DNA of 64,000 nt from Ferruginibacter sp. (GTDB lineage: Bacteria; Bacteroidota; Bacteroidia; Chitinophagales; Chitinophagaceae): the NCBI GenBank assembly GCA_025352695.1, contig JANXSK010000144.1, positions 1-64,000 of the forward strand. Reading direction: 5' to 3'. Positions 44,186-52,740 of the stretch are shown piece after piece (position 1 is the first letter of the stretch; every line of letters starts with the position of its first letter). The notes under the pieces were generated by a model. The model had not been told where the DNA came from and searched no databases. It saw only the letters and a list, made by a program, of their open reading frames with translations. The position numbers were made by a program, and so were the translations under genes.

Positions 44186-45367
44186 ATGAGTCTTTATAGT
44201 AAAAGAGGGGTTAGTGCCCAAAAGGAAGAAGTACATGCTGCTACCAAACACCTCGACCAGGGATTGTTTCCCAATGCCTTTTGTAAAATTTATCCTGATT
44301 ATTTAGGAGGAGATGATGATTATGTGAGTGTAATGCATGCCGACGGAGCCGGCACTAAAAGCATATTGGCTTATTTATATTGGAAAGAAACAGGTGATAT
44401 TTCTGTTTGGAAAGGGATTGCTCAGGATGCGATTGTAATGAATTTAGATGACCTGTTGTGTGTAGGCGTGTATGATAACATTGTATTTAATTCAACTATC
44501 GACCGCAATAAAACCATCATTCCCGGCGAAGTATTGTTTCAAATAATCAATGGCTCTCAGCAACTGTTTGATGAATTAAAAAAGGTTGGTGTACACATTC
44601 ATTACCTGGGTGGCGAAACGGCTGATGTGGGCGACGTGGTGCGTACTATTGCAGTTAACGGCACCATGACCTGCCGCTTTCCTAAAAGCAAAGTGATCAG
44701 CAATGATAAAATTAAGGCAGGTGATGTAATTGTTGGCCTTGCCAGTTACGGACAATCAACCTACGAAAGTGAATACAACAGTGGTATAGGAAGCAATGGT
44801 TTAACCAGTGCAAGGCATGATGTGTTGAACAAATATTATGCAGATAATTTTAAAGAAAGTTATAACACGGGCCTGGATGAAGAAGTGGTGTACATTGGAA
44901 AACATAAACTATCTGATGTCATTACTTTCATCGTTGATAATGCACCCTTTACCACTTCTATTGGTAAACTGATTTTATCACCCACAAGAACTTATGCACC
45001 GGTATTAAAAATATTGCTGGAGAATGCGTTTGATAAAATTCATGGCCTGATACATTGCAGTGGTGGCGGACAAACAAAATGTATGAAATACCTGCCCGGT
45101 AATTTCAAGATCATAAAAGATAATTTGTTTGAAGCACCTGAAATTTTTAAAATCATTAAAGAGAGTAGTGGTAGTAATAATAAAGAAATGTACGAGGTGT
45201 TTAACATGGGTTGCAGGCTGGAAATTTATTGTTCCCCGGAAGATGCCGGCACAATGATAACTACTGCTAACACCTTTAATATTGATGCACAAATCATCGG
45301 CAGGGTAGAAGCGAATGATAAAAAAGAACTGGTGATTAAATTGAAGGATGAAGAGATTGTTTATTAA
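44186..45367 (+). CDS. purM: AIR synthase-like protein (phosphoribosylformylglycinamidine cyclo-ligase)
   Basis: Predicted to close the imidazole ring in purine synthesis (FGAM to AIR, using ATP). MHADGAGTKSILAYLYWKETGD matches the GxGTK core of PurM, with GETADVGDVVRTIAVNGT and VNSTID-type neighbours (NSTIDRNKTIIPGEVL). The track begins at 44147; I prefer the ATG at 44186 (MSLYSKRGVSAQKEEVHAA), which begins at the family's conserved YSKRGVSA phrase and gives 393 residues. This is longer than the E. coli enzyme (345) but normal for Bacteroidota AIR-synthase-related proteins. It ends in a 53-base palindrome that serves as a terminator. Confidence 0.85.
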   Translation: MSLYSKRGVSAQKEEVHAATKHLDQGLFPNAFCKIYPDYLGGDDDYVSVMHADGAGTKSILAYLYWKETGDISVWKGIAQDAIVMNLDDLLCVGVYDNIVFNSTIDRNKTIIPGEVLFQIINGSQQLFDELKKVGVHIHYLGGETADVGDVVRTIAVNGTMTCRFPKSKVISNDKIKAGDVIVGLASYGQSTYESEYNSGIGSNGLTSARHDVLNKYYADNFKESYNTGLDEEVVYIGKHKLSDVITFIVDNAPFTTSIGKLILSPTRTYAPVLKILLENAFDKIHGLIHCSGGGQTKCMKYLPGNFKIIKDNLFEAPEIFKIIKESSGSNNKEMYEVFNMGCRLEIYCSPEDAGTMITTANTFNIDAQIIGRVEANDKKELVIKLKDEEIVY

Positions 45368-45420
45368 TGCAAAGCAAAAAGTTTACGCCTTTTTAAAAGG
45401 TGTAAACTTTTTGCTTTGCA
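45368..45420. terminator. Near-perfect 53-base palindrome, bidirectional terminator
   Basis: TGCAAAGCAAAAAGTTTACGCCTTTT and AAAAGGTGTAAACTTTTTGCTTTGCA are 26-base arms with one mismatch and a one-base centre. They sit between the convergent purM-like and M56 genes. A/T runs flank the core on both sides, so it can end transcripts from either direction. Confidence 0.85.
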
Positions 45421-45435
45421 AACGATGGCATATTT

Positions 45436-47640
45436 TTATTTATGTTCTTCAACTACAAAAGTAAGAGGTTGTTCTTTAAAGGCTGTAACATTATGCCCAT
45501 TTTGAAGAGCAGGTACCCACTTAGGTCCTTTTTTTATTAACGCCACGGCTGCTGAATCCATGCCATATCCATGTTTTGTTTCTGCCTTTACCTCGCTAAT
45601 GCTTCCATCTTTATTTACAATAAATTTTACAATTACTTTATAGATACCTCCAGGCGCACCTTTATTAAAAGGAATACTTGGGTTTAGATTTCTTTCAAGA
45701 TAACCCTTCCACGCAGACTCACCACCGGGAAATTTTGGTTCGTTTTCGACCTGGGTAAAAATTTTATCATCTTGTTTTGGATCAAGCCCTATTGTTTGTG
45801 CACTTGTTTTATTTTTAGCCGCTGCATCTGATACCGCAGGCTGCTTCGCTATTTCACCTGTGGCAACAACCTCTTCTATTGAGCCATATTTTCCTTGTTC
45901 GCCAAATTTTTTGATAGCTTCTTTCTTTTCTAGTATGGTTACATTAATGCGCTTGTCCGTTTGAAAGACAAATTTTTCTTCTAATAATTTATCTACTTTG
46001 TCTGAGGCTATTTTTCCATTGCCAATAACTTTCCCATCAAGTACATAGAGAATGTTTTCTGGCAGCTGATTTTTTTCTTCCTTCGGATTAATTGAAGAAT
46101 TCCCCGGAATTGTATCAACTTCAGCAGGGCTAAGAGAAGTTTTATTTAATGCTATATTATTTTGATTAGCATATTTTTCAATGGCTGCCAATACATTTTT
46201 CGCAATCGTTTCTTTTGCTTCATCCGTTTGCAGGTAGGCCAAATCTTTTTTGTTGGTAATATAACCTGCTTCAATTAAGATGGCTGGGCAAGGACTTTCT
46301 TTTAAGATCCAAATACGTTTATGTCGTTGTCTCGGTAGCATCGTAACAGGAATTTTGTAATTATTTGAGAATTCATTAATTACCGCAGAAGCAAATAATT
46401 TACTATTGTTGGTATTTGTGTTTATTTCGTTGTAAACGAATACACTCATGCCTGTTTTTATTGCAGCTGAATCTCTTGATATTCCGTCAACATGGATTGA
46501 AACAAATAGGTCTGGATTTTGCGCTTTGCTAAAATCAGCTTTTTCTTTGGGGCTTTGATAAATATCATTTTCTCTTGTTAGTATGATATTGATTTTATCA
46601 TTGCTATTCATCGATTTTATCTTTTGACTAATTGAAAGTGCAAGGTCTTTTTCAGTAAAACTGCCATCAAGACTCACTGCCCCAAAGTCTTTACCACCAT
46701 GGCCTGCATCCAGCACAACCGTTATTTTTTTACCATGATAAACCGGTGTGTGGGCGATAGTTTTTGTTTTTAAAGTAAAGGCTGCAAAGAGTAATACAGC
46801 CAGGGGCAATACAAGCACACGGCCAATATAGCTAGCTTTTGGGGTTTTGTTTTTTGTTAACATGAGTAATCTTCGTTTGATAGGTGAATAAAAAAATGGA
46901 TTGGTTAAAGCAAACTGGTGTTGCGGATAAGTGGCTTGTAATATCATGGCGGCAAAAGCTTCCGTATCGCTATCTTCTACGGCAATTTTATCGGCCATAA
47001 ATTCATGAATCATATTTAGCTCTTTACGTATCAGCCAAAAGAATGGATTGCACCAATAAAAGATAAGTACTGCATTGATGAATAATTTATCGTAACTGTG
47101 TTTTTGGTGCACATGTGCCAGCTCATGTTTAAAAATCTGCTTCCCGGTGGCAGTAGAAATATCTATGTGATCATTCCAGAAAATATATTGTAAAAAGGAA
47201 AAGGGTGTTCCTTTTGCTGTGGTATTTACAAAATAAATACTATCTATAACTGTTTGTCTGTGCTGTTTTAAGAGGGTACGAATTTTTAGAAACACCTGAA
47301 CAAACAAGCTAAAAAAAATAGCGCTGGTGAAACAATACAATAACGAAACAAGCTGTTCAGCACTAAAATTATTTCTTTGGGAAGTCAAGACAATTTCATC
47401 CAGGTAATCATTGCTGCCGCTTACCACTTGTAAAAGCTTAATGGTTTGTGCAGGTGCATTTGCGGTATGCCATATATTTATTTGTATCAATGGCATTACC
47501 AATGAAAGTACCACTGTTGCCAGCAAATAAAACCGGTTGTAGCGATGGTATATTTTATTGCGGAGCAGCAACCAATAATAGCCAAAAAAAGTGCCGGAGC
47601 AAATAATTACTTTAAGCAGGTAATAAGCGTATGGGAGCAT
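45436..47640 (-). CDS. BlaR1-like M56 metallopeptidase fused to N-acetylmuramoyl-L-alanine amidase and TonB C-terminal domain
   Basis: A 734-residue triple fusion. Residues 1-290 form an M56 peptidase with several membrane helices and a zinc site H172-E173-x2-H176 in KHELAHVH, with E213 in HEFMADKIA. Residues about 305-510 form an Amidase_3 domain with all zinc and catalytic residues visible: LDAGHGGKD, FTEKDLAL, FVSIHVDG and ILIEAGYI. A linker follows (LYVLDGKVIGNGKI). The last 95 residues are a TonB C-terminal domain (FPGGESAWKGYLERNLNPSIPF). BlaR1 relatives cleave BlaI-type repressors after sensing beta-lactam or cell-wall damage. Here the usual penicillin-binding sensor is replaced by a periplasmic wall amidase. 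The blaI gene is 100 bases upstream on the same strand. Confidence 0.9.
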   Translation of the reverse strand: MLPYAYYLLKVIICSGTFFGYYWLLLRNKIYHRYNRFYLLATVVLSLVMPLIQINIWHTANAPAQTIKLLQVVSGSNDYLDEIVLTSQRNNFSAEQLVSLLYCFTSAIFFSLFVQVFLKIRTLLKQHRQTVIDSIYFVNTTAKGTPFSFLQYIFWNDHIDISTATGKQIFKHELAHVHQKHSYDKLFINAVLIFYWCNPFFWLIRKELNMIHEFMADKIAVEDSDTEAFAAMILQATYPQHQFALTNPFFYSPIKRRLLMLTKNKTPKASYIGRVLVLPLAVLLFAAFTLKTKTIAHTPVYHGKKITVVLDAGHGGKDFGAVSLDGSFTEKDLALSISQKIKSMNSNDKINIILTRENDIYQSPKEKADFSKAQNPDLFVSIHVDGISRDSAAIKTGMSVFVYNEINTNTNNSKLFASAVINEFSNNYKIPVTMLPRQRHKRIWILKESPCPAILIEAGYITNKKDLAYLQTDEAKETIAKNVLAAIEKYANQNNIALNKTSLSPAEVDTIPGNSSINPKEEKNQLPENILYVLDGKVIGNGKIASDKVDKLLEEKFVFQTDKRINVTILEKKEAIKKFGEQGKYGSIEEVVATGEIAKQPAVSDAAAKNKTSAQTIGLDPKQDDKIFTQVENEPKFPGGESAWKGYLERNLNPSIPFNKGAPGGIYKVIVKFIVNKDGSISEVKAETKHGYGMDSAAVALIKKGPKWVPALQNGHNVTAFKEQPLTFVVEEHK

Positions 47641-47740
47641 TTTTTAGTTTTTAATTCTATGTTTTTGTTTTCTGTTATTGTGTTTTGCAATTCCATGTTC
47701 TGCATTGGTACATTAGCTAATTAGCAAATCAGCAAATTGT

Positions 47741-48100
47741 TTATTTATTCTTCTTCAATTGTTTTAGCAATAATTCAAGTTCATCAATGCTTAAATTATT
47801 TTCCTTTACCATAAAAGAAACGGCGCTGCTGAAGTTGCCTTCAAAATAGCCTTTCACCAAGCTTTTCATGCTGTTTTTGCTGTACACATCTTTACCTACC
47901 AACGGGTAATACTGGTGCATGCGGCCAAATACTTTCAGCCCTACAAATTCTTTTTCCGTCAGGATTTTTATGATGGTGGCTACTGTGTTGTTGTGTGGTT
48001 TAGGGTTGGGTAGTTCATCAATGATCTCTTTTAAAAATGCTTTGTCAAGTTTCCAGATCACCTGCATTATTTGTTCTTCTGCCCTGGTTAATATTTTCAT
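47741..48100 (-). CDS. blaI: BlaI/MecI-family transcriptional repressor
   Basis: A 119-residue winged-helix repressor. LTRAEEQIMQVIWKLDKAFLKEIIDELPNPKPHNNTVATIIKILTEKEFV is the BlaI DNA-binding domain, and the C-terminal dimerisation helices follow (MKSLVKGYFEGNFSSAVSFMVKENNLS). The NFSSAVSF segment corresponds to the region where BlaI/MecI are cut by their M56 partner. That partner is encoded immediately downstream. The twin dyads directly before this gene are probably its own operators, so the pair is likely autoregulated. Confidence 0.92.
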   Translation of the reverse strand: MKILTRAEEQIMQVIWKLDKAFLKEIIDELPNPKPHNNTVATIIKILTEKEFVGLKVFGRMHQYYPLVGKDVYSKNSMKSLVKGYFEGNFSSAVSFMVKENNLSIDELELLLKQLKKNK

Positions 48101-48126
48101 ACAAAATAGTTTTTGCTTTGCAGAAA

Positions 48127-48171
48127 CAAACCTATAACTAATATTTTAGTTTTACAACTATTTTTTTAGTT
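48127..48171 (-). promoter_or_regulatory. blaI promoter with twin 16-base operators
   Basis: On the minus strand TTG (48157-48155), 20 bases, then TAGGTTTG (48134-48127) fit the Bacteroidota promoter pattern, about 27 bases before the blaI ATG. Two dyads cover it: AACTAATATTTTAGTT at 48136-48151, between the two elements, and AACTATTTTTTTAGTT at 48156-48171, over the -33 element. Their centres are 20 bases apart, about two helical turns, which suits cooperative dimers on one DNA face. Confidence 0.7.
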
Positions 48172-48180
48172 ATCAACCAG

Positions 48181-48478
48181 ATTTAACATTTGCCGGTAAA
48201 AATTAATTTTTATTGCAGACTTTCATTAGGTTAAATTTGCAGTGCCAGAAAATATTTTTTAGAAAAGGTCTTTAAGTAATTATGGTAAGAAGACAGCGTG
48301 AATAGCATTGATTGTTTTATGATGATTATATTATTGCATTGGTAGCAGCATGAAAGATTCTGTGTGCGGGGTGATAAAAGTTTCACAATGCTGAAAATGT
48401 ACAAGGGAGTGACACAAGGATGATGCTATGAAAAACAACTGTTAGTAACAAAAAACTTTAAAAAAAACACAAACCTCC
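48181..48478. other. Region before ftsE with a candidate -7 element
   Basis: TAAATTTG at 48232-48239 fits TAnnTTTG, with TTG at 48213-48215 but a short spacing of 16. It would leave a leader of about 230 bases before ftsE. No gene was recognised. Confidence 0.3.
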
Positions 48479-49165
48479 ATGTCTCAGGGATTAATAGAAT
48501 TAAAAAATGCAAATATTTACCAGGGTAGTAACCTTATTTTAAGTGAAGTAAACATTTCTGTAGATAAAGGCGAGTTTGTTTACCTGGTAGGTAAAACAGG
48601 AACAGGTAAAAGCAGTTTATTAAAAACATTGTATGGCGATCTTGACCTTACTGAAGGCGAGGGTTGGGTTGTGGGATATAACCTTCGTGCGCTTGACTGG
48701 AAAAAAGTTCCTTTTCTCCGTCGTAATCTTGGTGTGGTGTTTCAGGATTTTCAATTACTTACAGACAGGAATGTAAATAATAATTTGAAATTTGTTTTAA
48801 AAGCCACCGGCTGGAAAGACGAAAAACTAATGGATGAGAAAATTAATGATGTGCTGGATAAAGTGGGGCTGAAAACAAAGGGTTTTAAAATGCCTTTTGA
48901 ATTGAGTGGAGGAGAGCAACAACGTATTGATGTGGCAAGAGCGCTGTTAAATTCGCCAAAATTAATTTTGGCAGATGAACCTACTGGCAACCTTGATCCT
49001 GAAACAAGTGATGAAGTTATGCAGTTGTTGTTCAGTATCAGCAAAGACTATGGAACAGCTATTGTAATGGCCACACACGATTACATGGTGATTAATAAAT
49101 TTCCTGCTAGAACTATTAAAACCGAAAGCGGCAAGGTTTGGGACAATGCAAGCATCTCTATGTAA
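48479..49165 (+). CDS. ftsE: Cell division ATP-binding protein FtsE
   Basis: The ABC ATPase that works with FtsX to control septal peptidoglycan hydrolases. Walker A is VGKTGTGKSSLLK, the Q-loop is VFQDFQLL, the signature motif is LSGGEQQRIDVARAL, Walker B is LILADEPTGNLD and the switch histidine lies in ATHDYMV. VEGWVVGYNLRAL-type text after the first strand and the short 228-residue length fit FtsE better than other small ABC ATPases. No ftsX is adjacent, which is common in Bacteroidota, where the two genes are often apart. LolD-type lipoprotein export ATPase is the main alternative. Confidence 0.85.
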   Translation: MSQGLIELKNANIYQGSNLILSEVNISVDKGEFVYLVGKTGTGKSSLLKTLYGDLDLTEGEGWVVGYNLRALDWKKVPFLRRNLGVVFQDFQLLTDRNVNNNLKFVLKATGWKDEKLMDEKINDVLDKVGLKTKGFKMPFELSGGEQQRIDVARALLNSPKLILADEPTGNLDPETSDEVMQLLFSISKDYGTAIVMATHDYMVINKFPARTIKTESGKVWDNASISM

Positions 49166-49211
49166 AAAAAGGGTAGTGAATTATGAATAGGTAGATAGTG
49201 AATTTGAAATG

Positions 49212-50351
49212 CTAATTTTTGGGGGGCCACAATATTTCAATTAACTTATTCGCATTTGTTTGGTTGTTGTACAACTGTTGCAACAATTGTTGCCGCTTTT
49301 CATTTGCCGATTCCGTATAAGGAATAGTATATAAATATTTGATGGCTGTTTTAAAGTCATCAGCATCTTCGGCAATTGTACAAAGTTTATCTAAGCCTGA
49401 GCCTTCTACACCTGCTTTATTTACGAGGCAATGTCTGCCATTATACAAAGCATTGAGTAATTTTAATTTTACGCCGGTATTATTAAAAGAGGGCAAAATA
49501 TTTACTTGTGCCTTGGCAATCATGTCGTGTAACTCTTTATCAGATGGGTTTGCTACCAGGCAAGTATGCGTATGTTGGTGTGTCAGAAACTGCAGTTTTT
49601 GAGAAGGATCATTGCCAGCTATAACGAAGGGGATTTTAATATCGTTAAATATATTTTGTAATAACCAAACGGCAGCTTCTTCATTTTCATTAATAGATAA
49701 ATTGGCATGGTAAAGACAATAGTATCCTAAGCCTTCTTTACCTGCAGCAGTTATATAAGGTAAAAAAACAGGTAGGTGTTGAATATCTTTAGCTTTAAAA
49801 AGTTGTTTATAAACAGCTACATCATGGTCGCTTACCGCCAAAATTTTTACTTTATTGGATAATTGATTTTCGTAATTTCTTAAGAGCTTGCTTTCATGAT
49901 TAAAATAAAATTTACGAAATATATTTTTTTCATGTAATGCTAGGTGATGATAGTATTCAAACTCTGTATTGTGGAGCCTTAGCAATATCATTCTGTTGAT
50001 TAAATTACCTTTAAACAAATGGTAAGTACAATGGATGCCTTCTAGCAGAATAGGGTAATTGTCTTTTTGTAATTTATTAAGTAATGCTTTTGATTTTCTT
50101 GTATTAACAATAAAAGGTAAAACAAATGAAAAATGACTTAATTTTTTTTGTCTTTCGTAGTAATAAACTACTTCACAATATTTATTTAATTCCAATTGTG
50201 GGGGACGGTTGTTTACAAAACAGTGCAGGTAAATTTTTACGTTGTTTTGATGCAATGTTTTTATTTTGTAAAACAAGTCCATCACACCTCCAAAATCTGC
50301 TGGCCACGGCACATCATGTGTAATAATATGTAAATGTCTTTCTGCTATCAT
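49212..50351 (-). CDS. Glycosyltransferase, GT-B fold
   Basis: A 379-residue protein with the GT-B two-domain layout of group 1/4 glycosyltransferases. The N-terminal donor-distal domain opens with HIITHDVPWPADFGGVMDLFYKIKTLHQ, a common start in this group (glycine-rich loop facing the acceptor). The C-terminal nucleotide-sugar domain shows YYCLYHANLSINENEEAAVWLLQN, FVIAGNDPSQKLQ and VNILPSFNNTGVKLKLLNALYNGRHCLV, whose late acidic position is replaced by GVKLK. Sugar donor and acceptor are unknown. It overlaps the upstream glycosyltransferase gene by 4 bases (ATGA), so the pair is translationally coupled and likely acts on one surface glycan. Confidence 0.82.
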   Translation of the reverse strand: MIAERHLHIITHDVPWPADFGGVMDLFYKIKTLHQNNVKIYLHCFVNNRPPQLELNKYCEVVYYYERQKKLSHFSFVLPFIVNTRKSKALLNKLQKDNYPILLEGIHCTYHLFKGNLINRMILLRLHNTEFEYYHHLALHEKNIFRKFYFNHESKLLRNYENQLSNKVKILAVSDHDVAVYKQLFKAKDIQHLPVFLPYITAAGKEGLGYYCLYHANLSINENEEAAVWLLQNIFNDIKIPFVIAGNDPSQKLQFLTHQHTHTCLVANPSDKELHDMIAKAQVNILPSFNNTGVKLKLLNALYNGRHCLVNKAGVEGSGLDKLCTIAEDADDFKTAIKYLYTIPYTESANEKRQQLLQQLYNNQTNANKLIEILWPPKN

Positions 50352-51496
50352 TTATTTTCAAACAAATTATTATAAAATTTAACAAGCTTTTTTTCCTCCG
50401 TCTGCCAGTTTAATATTTCTCTTACTTTGATACAGTTTTTCTGAAGTTCAATGTATACAACTTCATTGTGTAATAAATTGTTCAATTGTAGCACTAAGTT
50501 TTGTACGCTGATATCACTTATTAATACTGCAATTGGCAGGTTGCTATTTATTTCTTTATATACCGGATAATCTACACACAATTGTGGAATACCAGCATGC
50601 AGGTAATCAAAAAAACGGTTTGCAAGCGAATAGTAATTATTAAGGGCTTTATCATCAAACAAGGTTATGCCAAAATATGCATTTGTGGAAATGGTTCTTA
50701 ATTCATCAGGTGCTATTTTTCCTTTAAAAATTATTTTTTGTTGCAGGTTATTTTGTTTTACCAATTGCCGGGCCTGTTGCATAAAGTTGCCATCCCCACA
50801 AATAATTAGTTTACAATCCACTTCGTTCATTGCCGGAATAAGTGTTTCAAAACTCCTGCCTTCATTTACCGCCCCTTGATATAAAATAAATTTCTCTTTT
50901 TTTTCAACTTGTAATAATGGCCTTAGTAATGCAATATTTCTTATTACATTATAATCTACACCGTACATTTTTTTGTATTCGGTTGCAATTGGCTGGTTAA
51001 CTGTGTAACCTTTGGGAAACTTTGGTAAAGTAAAGCGTTCAATCTTTTTCCAAATTGCATAAATTAACGGCCGTGTGGCAATTTCTTTCATTTCACAAAA
51101 CAATTCGTGGGCATCGTATAGCCGTTTTGTTTTTTTAATGGATGAAATAAAATAGCAGGGCAAAATGGTATCTAAGTCAATTGCTCCTATACAATCAATC
51201 TTTTTAAATAATAAGAAAAAGAAGAGGCGAATGTTGTATTCTACATAAAACACTTTTCCCTTTTCGAAAAAGCATTTAATTCTTTTTTGTTTAAATGGTT
51301 GTTGAAGCAGCGGAATAGAGTTTTTCATTTTCCTCCCTACTAATGTTATTGCATAACCAGCTTGGGTTAGGGAAGTACAAATACGGATCATCCGTTGGTC
51401 GTAGGTAAGATCTGTAGTTACGGTAAATAAAATACTGCCAACATTACTTAAAGTTGATCCCGAAGGGGTTACATTATTTATAGAAAGTTTATCCAT
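50348..51496 (-). CDS. Glycosyltransferase, GT4-like
   Basis: A 382-residue GT-B glycosyltransferase. SILFTVTTDLTYDQRMIRICTSLTQAGYAITLVGRKM is the N-terminal Rossmann start, and YDAHELFCEMKEIATRP is typical of the linker region. The C-terminal domain carries KFILYQGAVNEGRSFETLIPAMNEVDCKLIICGDGNFMQQA, IIFKGKIAPDELRTIS and YYSLANRFFDYLHAGIPQLCVD, which correspond to the donor-binding strands of GT4 enzymes. It is the first gene of a two-gene unit with the next glycosyltransferase. A Gfo/Idh/MocA sugar-nucleotide-type oxidoreductase gene lies 140 bases upstream, supporting a role in surface polysaccharide or LPS assembly. Confidence 0.85.
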   Translation of the reverse strand: MDKLSINNVTPSGSTLSNVGSILFTVTTDLTYDQRMIRICTSLTQAGYAITLVGRKMKNSIPLLQQPFKQKRIKCFFEKGKVFYVEYNIRLFFFLLFKKIDCIGAIDLDTILPCYFISSIKKTKRLYDAHELFCEMKEIATRPLIYAIWKKIERFTLPKFPKGYTVNQPIATEYKKMYGVDYNVIRNIALLRPLLQVEKKEKFILYQGAVNEGRSFETLIPAMNEVDCKLIICGDGNFMQQARQLVKQNNLQQKIIFKGKIAPDELRTISTNAYFGITLFDDKALNNYYSLANRFFDYLHAGIPQLCVDYPVYKEINSNLPIAVLISDISVQNLVLQLNNLLHNEVVYIELQKNCIKVREILNWQTEEKKLVKFYNNLFENK

Positions 51497-51636
51497 TTTA
51501 AAACCGGCCTACTCGTTAAGTTGGTAAAATAAAGCCGGTAAATTTTTATTTTGTTGAATCAGTAATTAAAAATTGACAAGCTAACTGAATTAAAATTAAA
51601 AAGTAAGCAAAATTAATTGAGAACATAGTTTGATTA

Positions 51637-52629
51637 TTATAAGGCATTATAAATTCGCTCTATTATTTCCACTGTTTTAAGGCCTTCTTCTGCGCTTGCA
51701 AAAAGATGGTCATCATTATCTAATGCAGTAAGTAAATTTTGATATACTTTGTCGTGGTTGCTCATGCTACCTTGGTAAAACCCATACACGTTGGCACTAT
51801 TTCCTGTAGGTAGGTCAGGTTGCTTTATACCCGCTACATTAAAATACTCCAGTTCGTTCAGATATTGTCCTCCAATTTTTATCGTTCCTTTTTCTGCAAA
51901 AATGGTAAAAGAGCCTTCCATATTTTTTTCGAAACTATTTACAGTATAATTTAATGTACCAATGGCACCACAATTCATATTGAACAACACCATGCCGCTA
52001 TCTTCAAATTCAATGGCATTATGCGCCAGGTTTTTGATTATCTTTTTTACTTCCAGCACATCACCAAGCAACCAATATAAAAGATCAATAAAATGGCTAA
52101 ATTGAGTAAATAAAGTACCTCCATCAAGTGCTTTTGTACCTTTCCAGTCTATATAATATTCATTGGGTCTATTCCAAAAACAATTAATCTGAAAACTATA
52201 GATATTCCCTAATTTTTTTTTGTCGAGCAATTCTTTTAAAAAAACAATAGGAGGGTTGTACCTGTTTTGTTTTACCACAAATAACTTTTTATTTGCTTCT
52301 TTGGCAGCAGTTATCATTTTTATGCCCGTTGCTACACTAAGGCACAAAGGCTTTTCGCACAATACATTAATACCAGCTTGTAAGGCTTTAATTGAGTGAA
52401 GTGCATGCAAGCCATTTGGGGTGCAAATGCTTGCCACATCAATATGTTGCTCAGCTGACAGTAGGTCTTCAAGGGTATAATAAGGGGTTGCTTTGTGCAT
52501 GGCCGCCAATTCATCTGCCCTGCTTTGTACAATATCGCATACCGCTTTTACGTTTGCCACATGGATTGCCTGTTCAGCATGTCGCCGTCCAATTCTTCCA
52601 CACCCTATAATAGCAAAATTTTTTTTCAT
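51637..52629 (-). CDS. Gfo/Idh/MocA-family oxidoreductase
   Basis: A 330-residue NAD(P)-dependent sugar oxidoreductase. The Rossmann motif is FAIIGCGRIGRRHAEQAIHV, the hinge is VASICTPNGLHALHSIKALQAGINVLCEKPLCLSV (with the catalytic lysine in EKP), and the C-terminal domain includes ALDGGTLFTQFSHFIDLLYWLLGD with the conserved histidine. The GGTLFxQxSHFIDLL phrase resembles WbpB/WlbA-type UDP-GlcNAc(3-keto)A dehydrogenases of O-antigen pathways. Combined with the two glycosyltransferase genes on the same strand, a sugar-nucleotide modification role is plausible. The exact substrate is not readable from the sequence. Confidence 0.8.
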   Translation of the reverse strand: MKKNFAIIGCGRIGRRHAEQAIHVANVKAVCDIVQSRADELAAMHKATPYYTLEDLLSAEQHIDVASICTPNGLHALHSIKALQAGINVLCEKPLCLSVATGIKMITAAKEANKKLFVVKQNRYNPPIVFLKELLDKKKLGNIYSFQINCFWNRPNEYYIDWKGTKALDGGTLFTQFSHFIDLLYWLLGDVLEVKKIIKNLAHNAIEFEDSGMVLFNMNCGAIGTLNYTVNSFEKNMEGSFTIFAEKGTIKIGGQYLNELEYFNVAGIKQPDLPTGNSANVYGFYQGSMSNHDKVYQNLLTALDNDDHLFASAEEGLKTVEIIERIYNAL

Positions 52630-52740
52630 AATAATTATGGCAAATATGGCAGAATATTAAATAATTTTAAAGAAAAATGTGCTTATTAATAATAAAACAA
52701 CTAAATTAAAATTTATACTTAACAAAATAAACAATTGACT

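Noticed and set aside
52735-52740. TTG start of the four-helix membrane protein
   Set aside because: An ATG lies two codons downstream in the same frame and is the simpler start.
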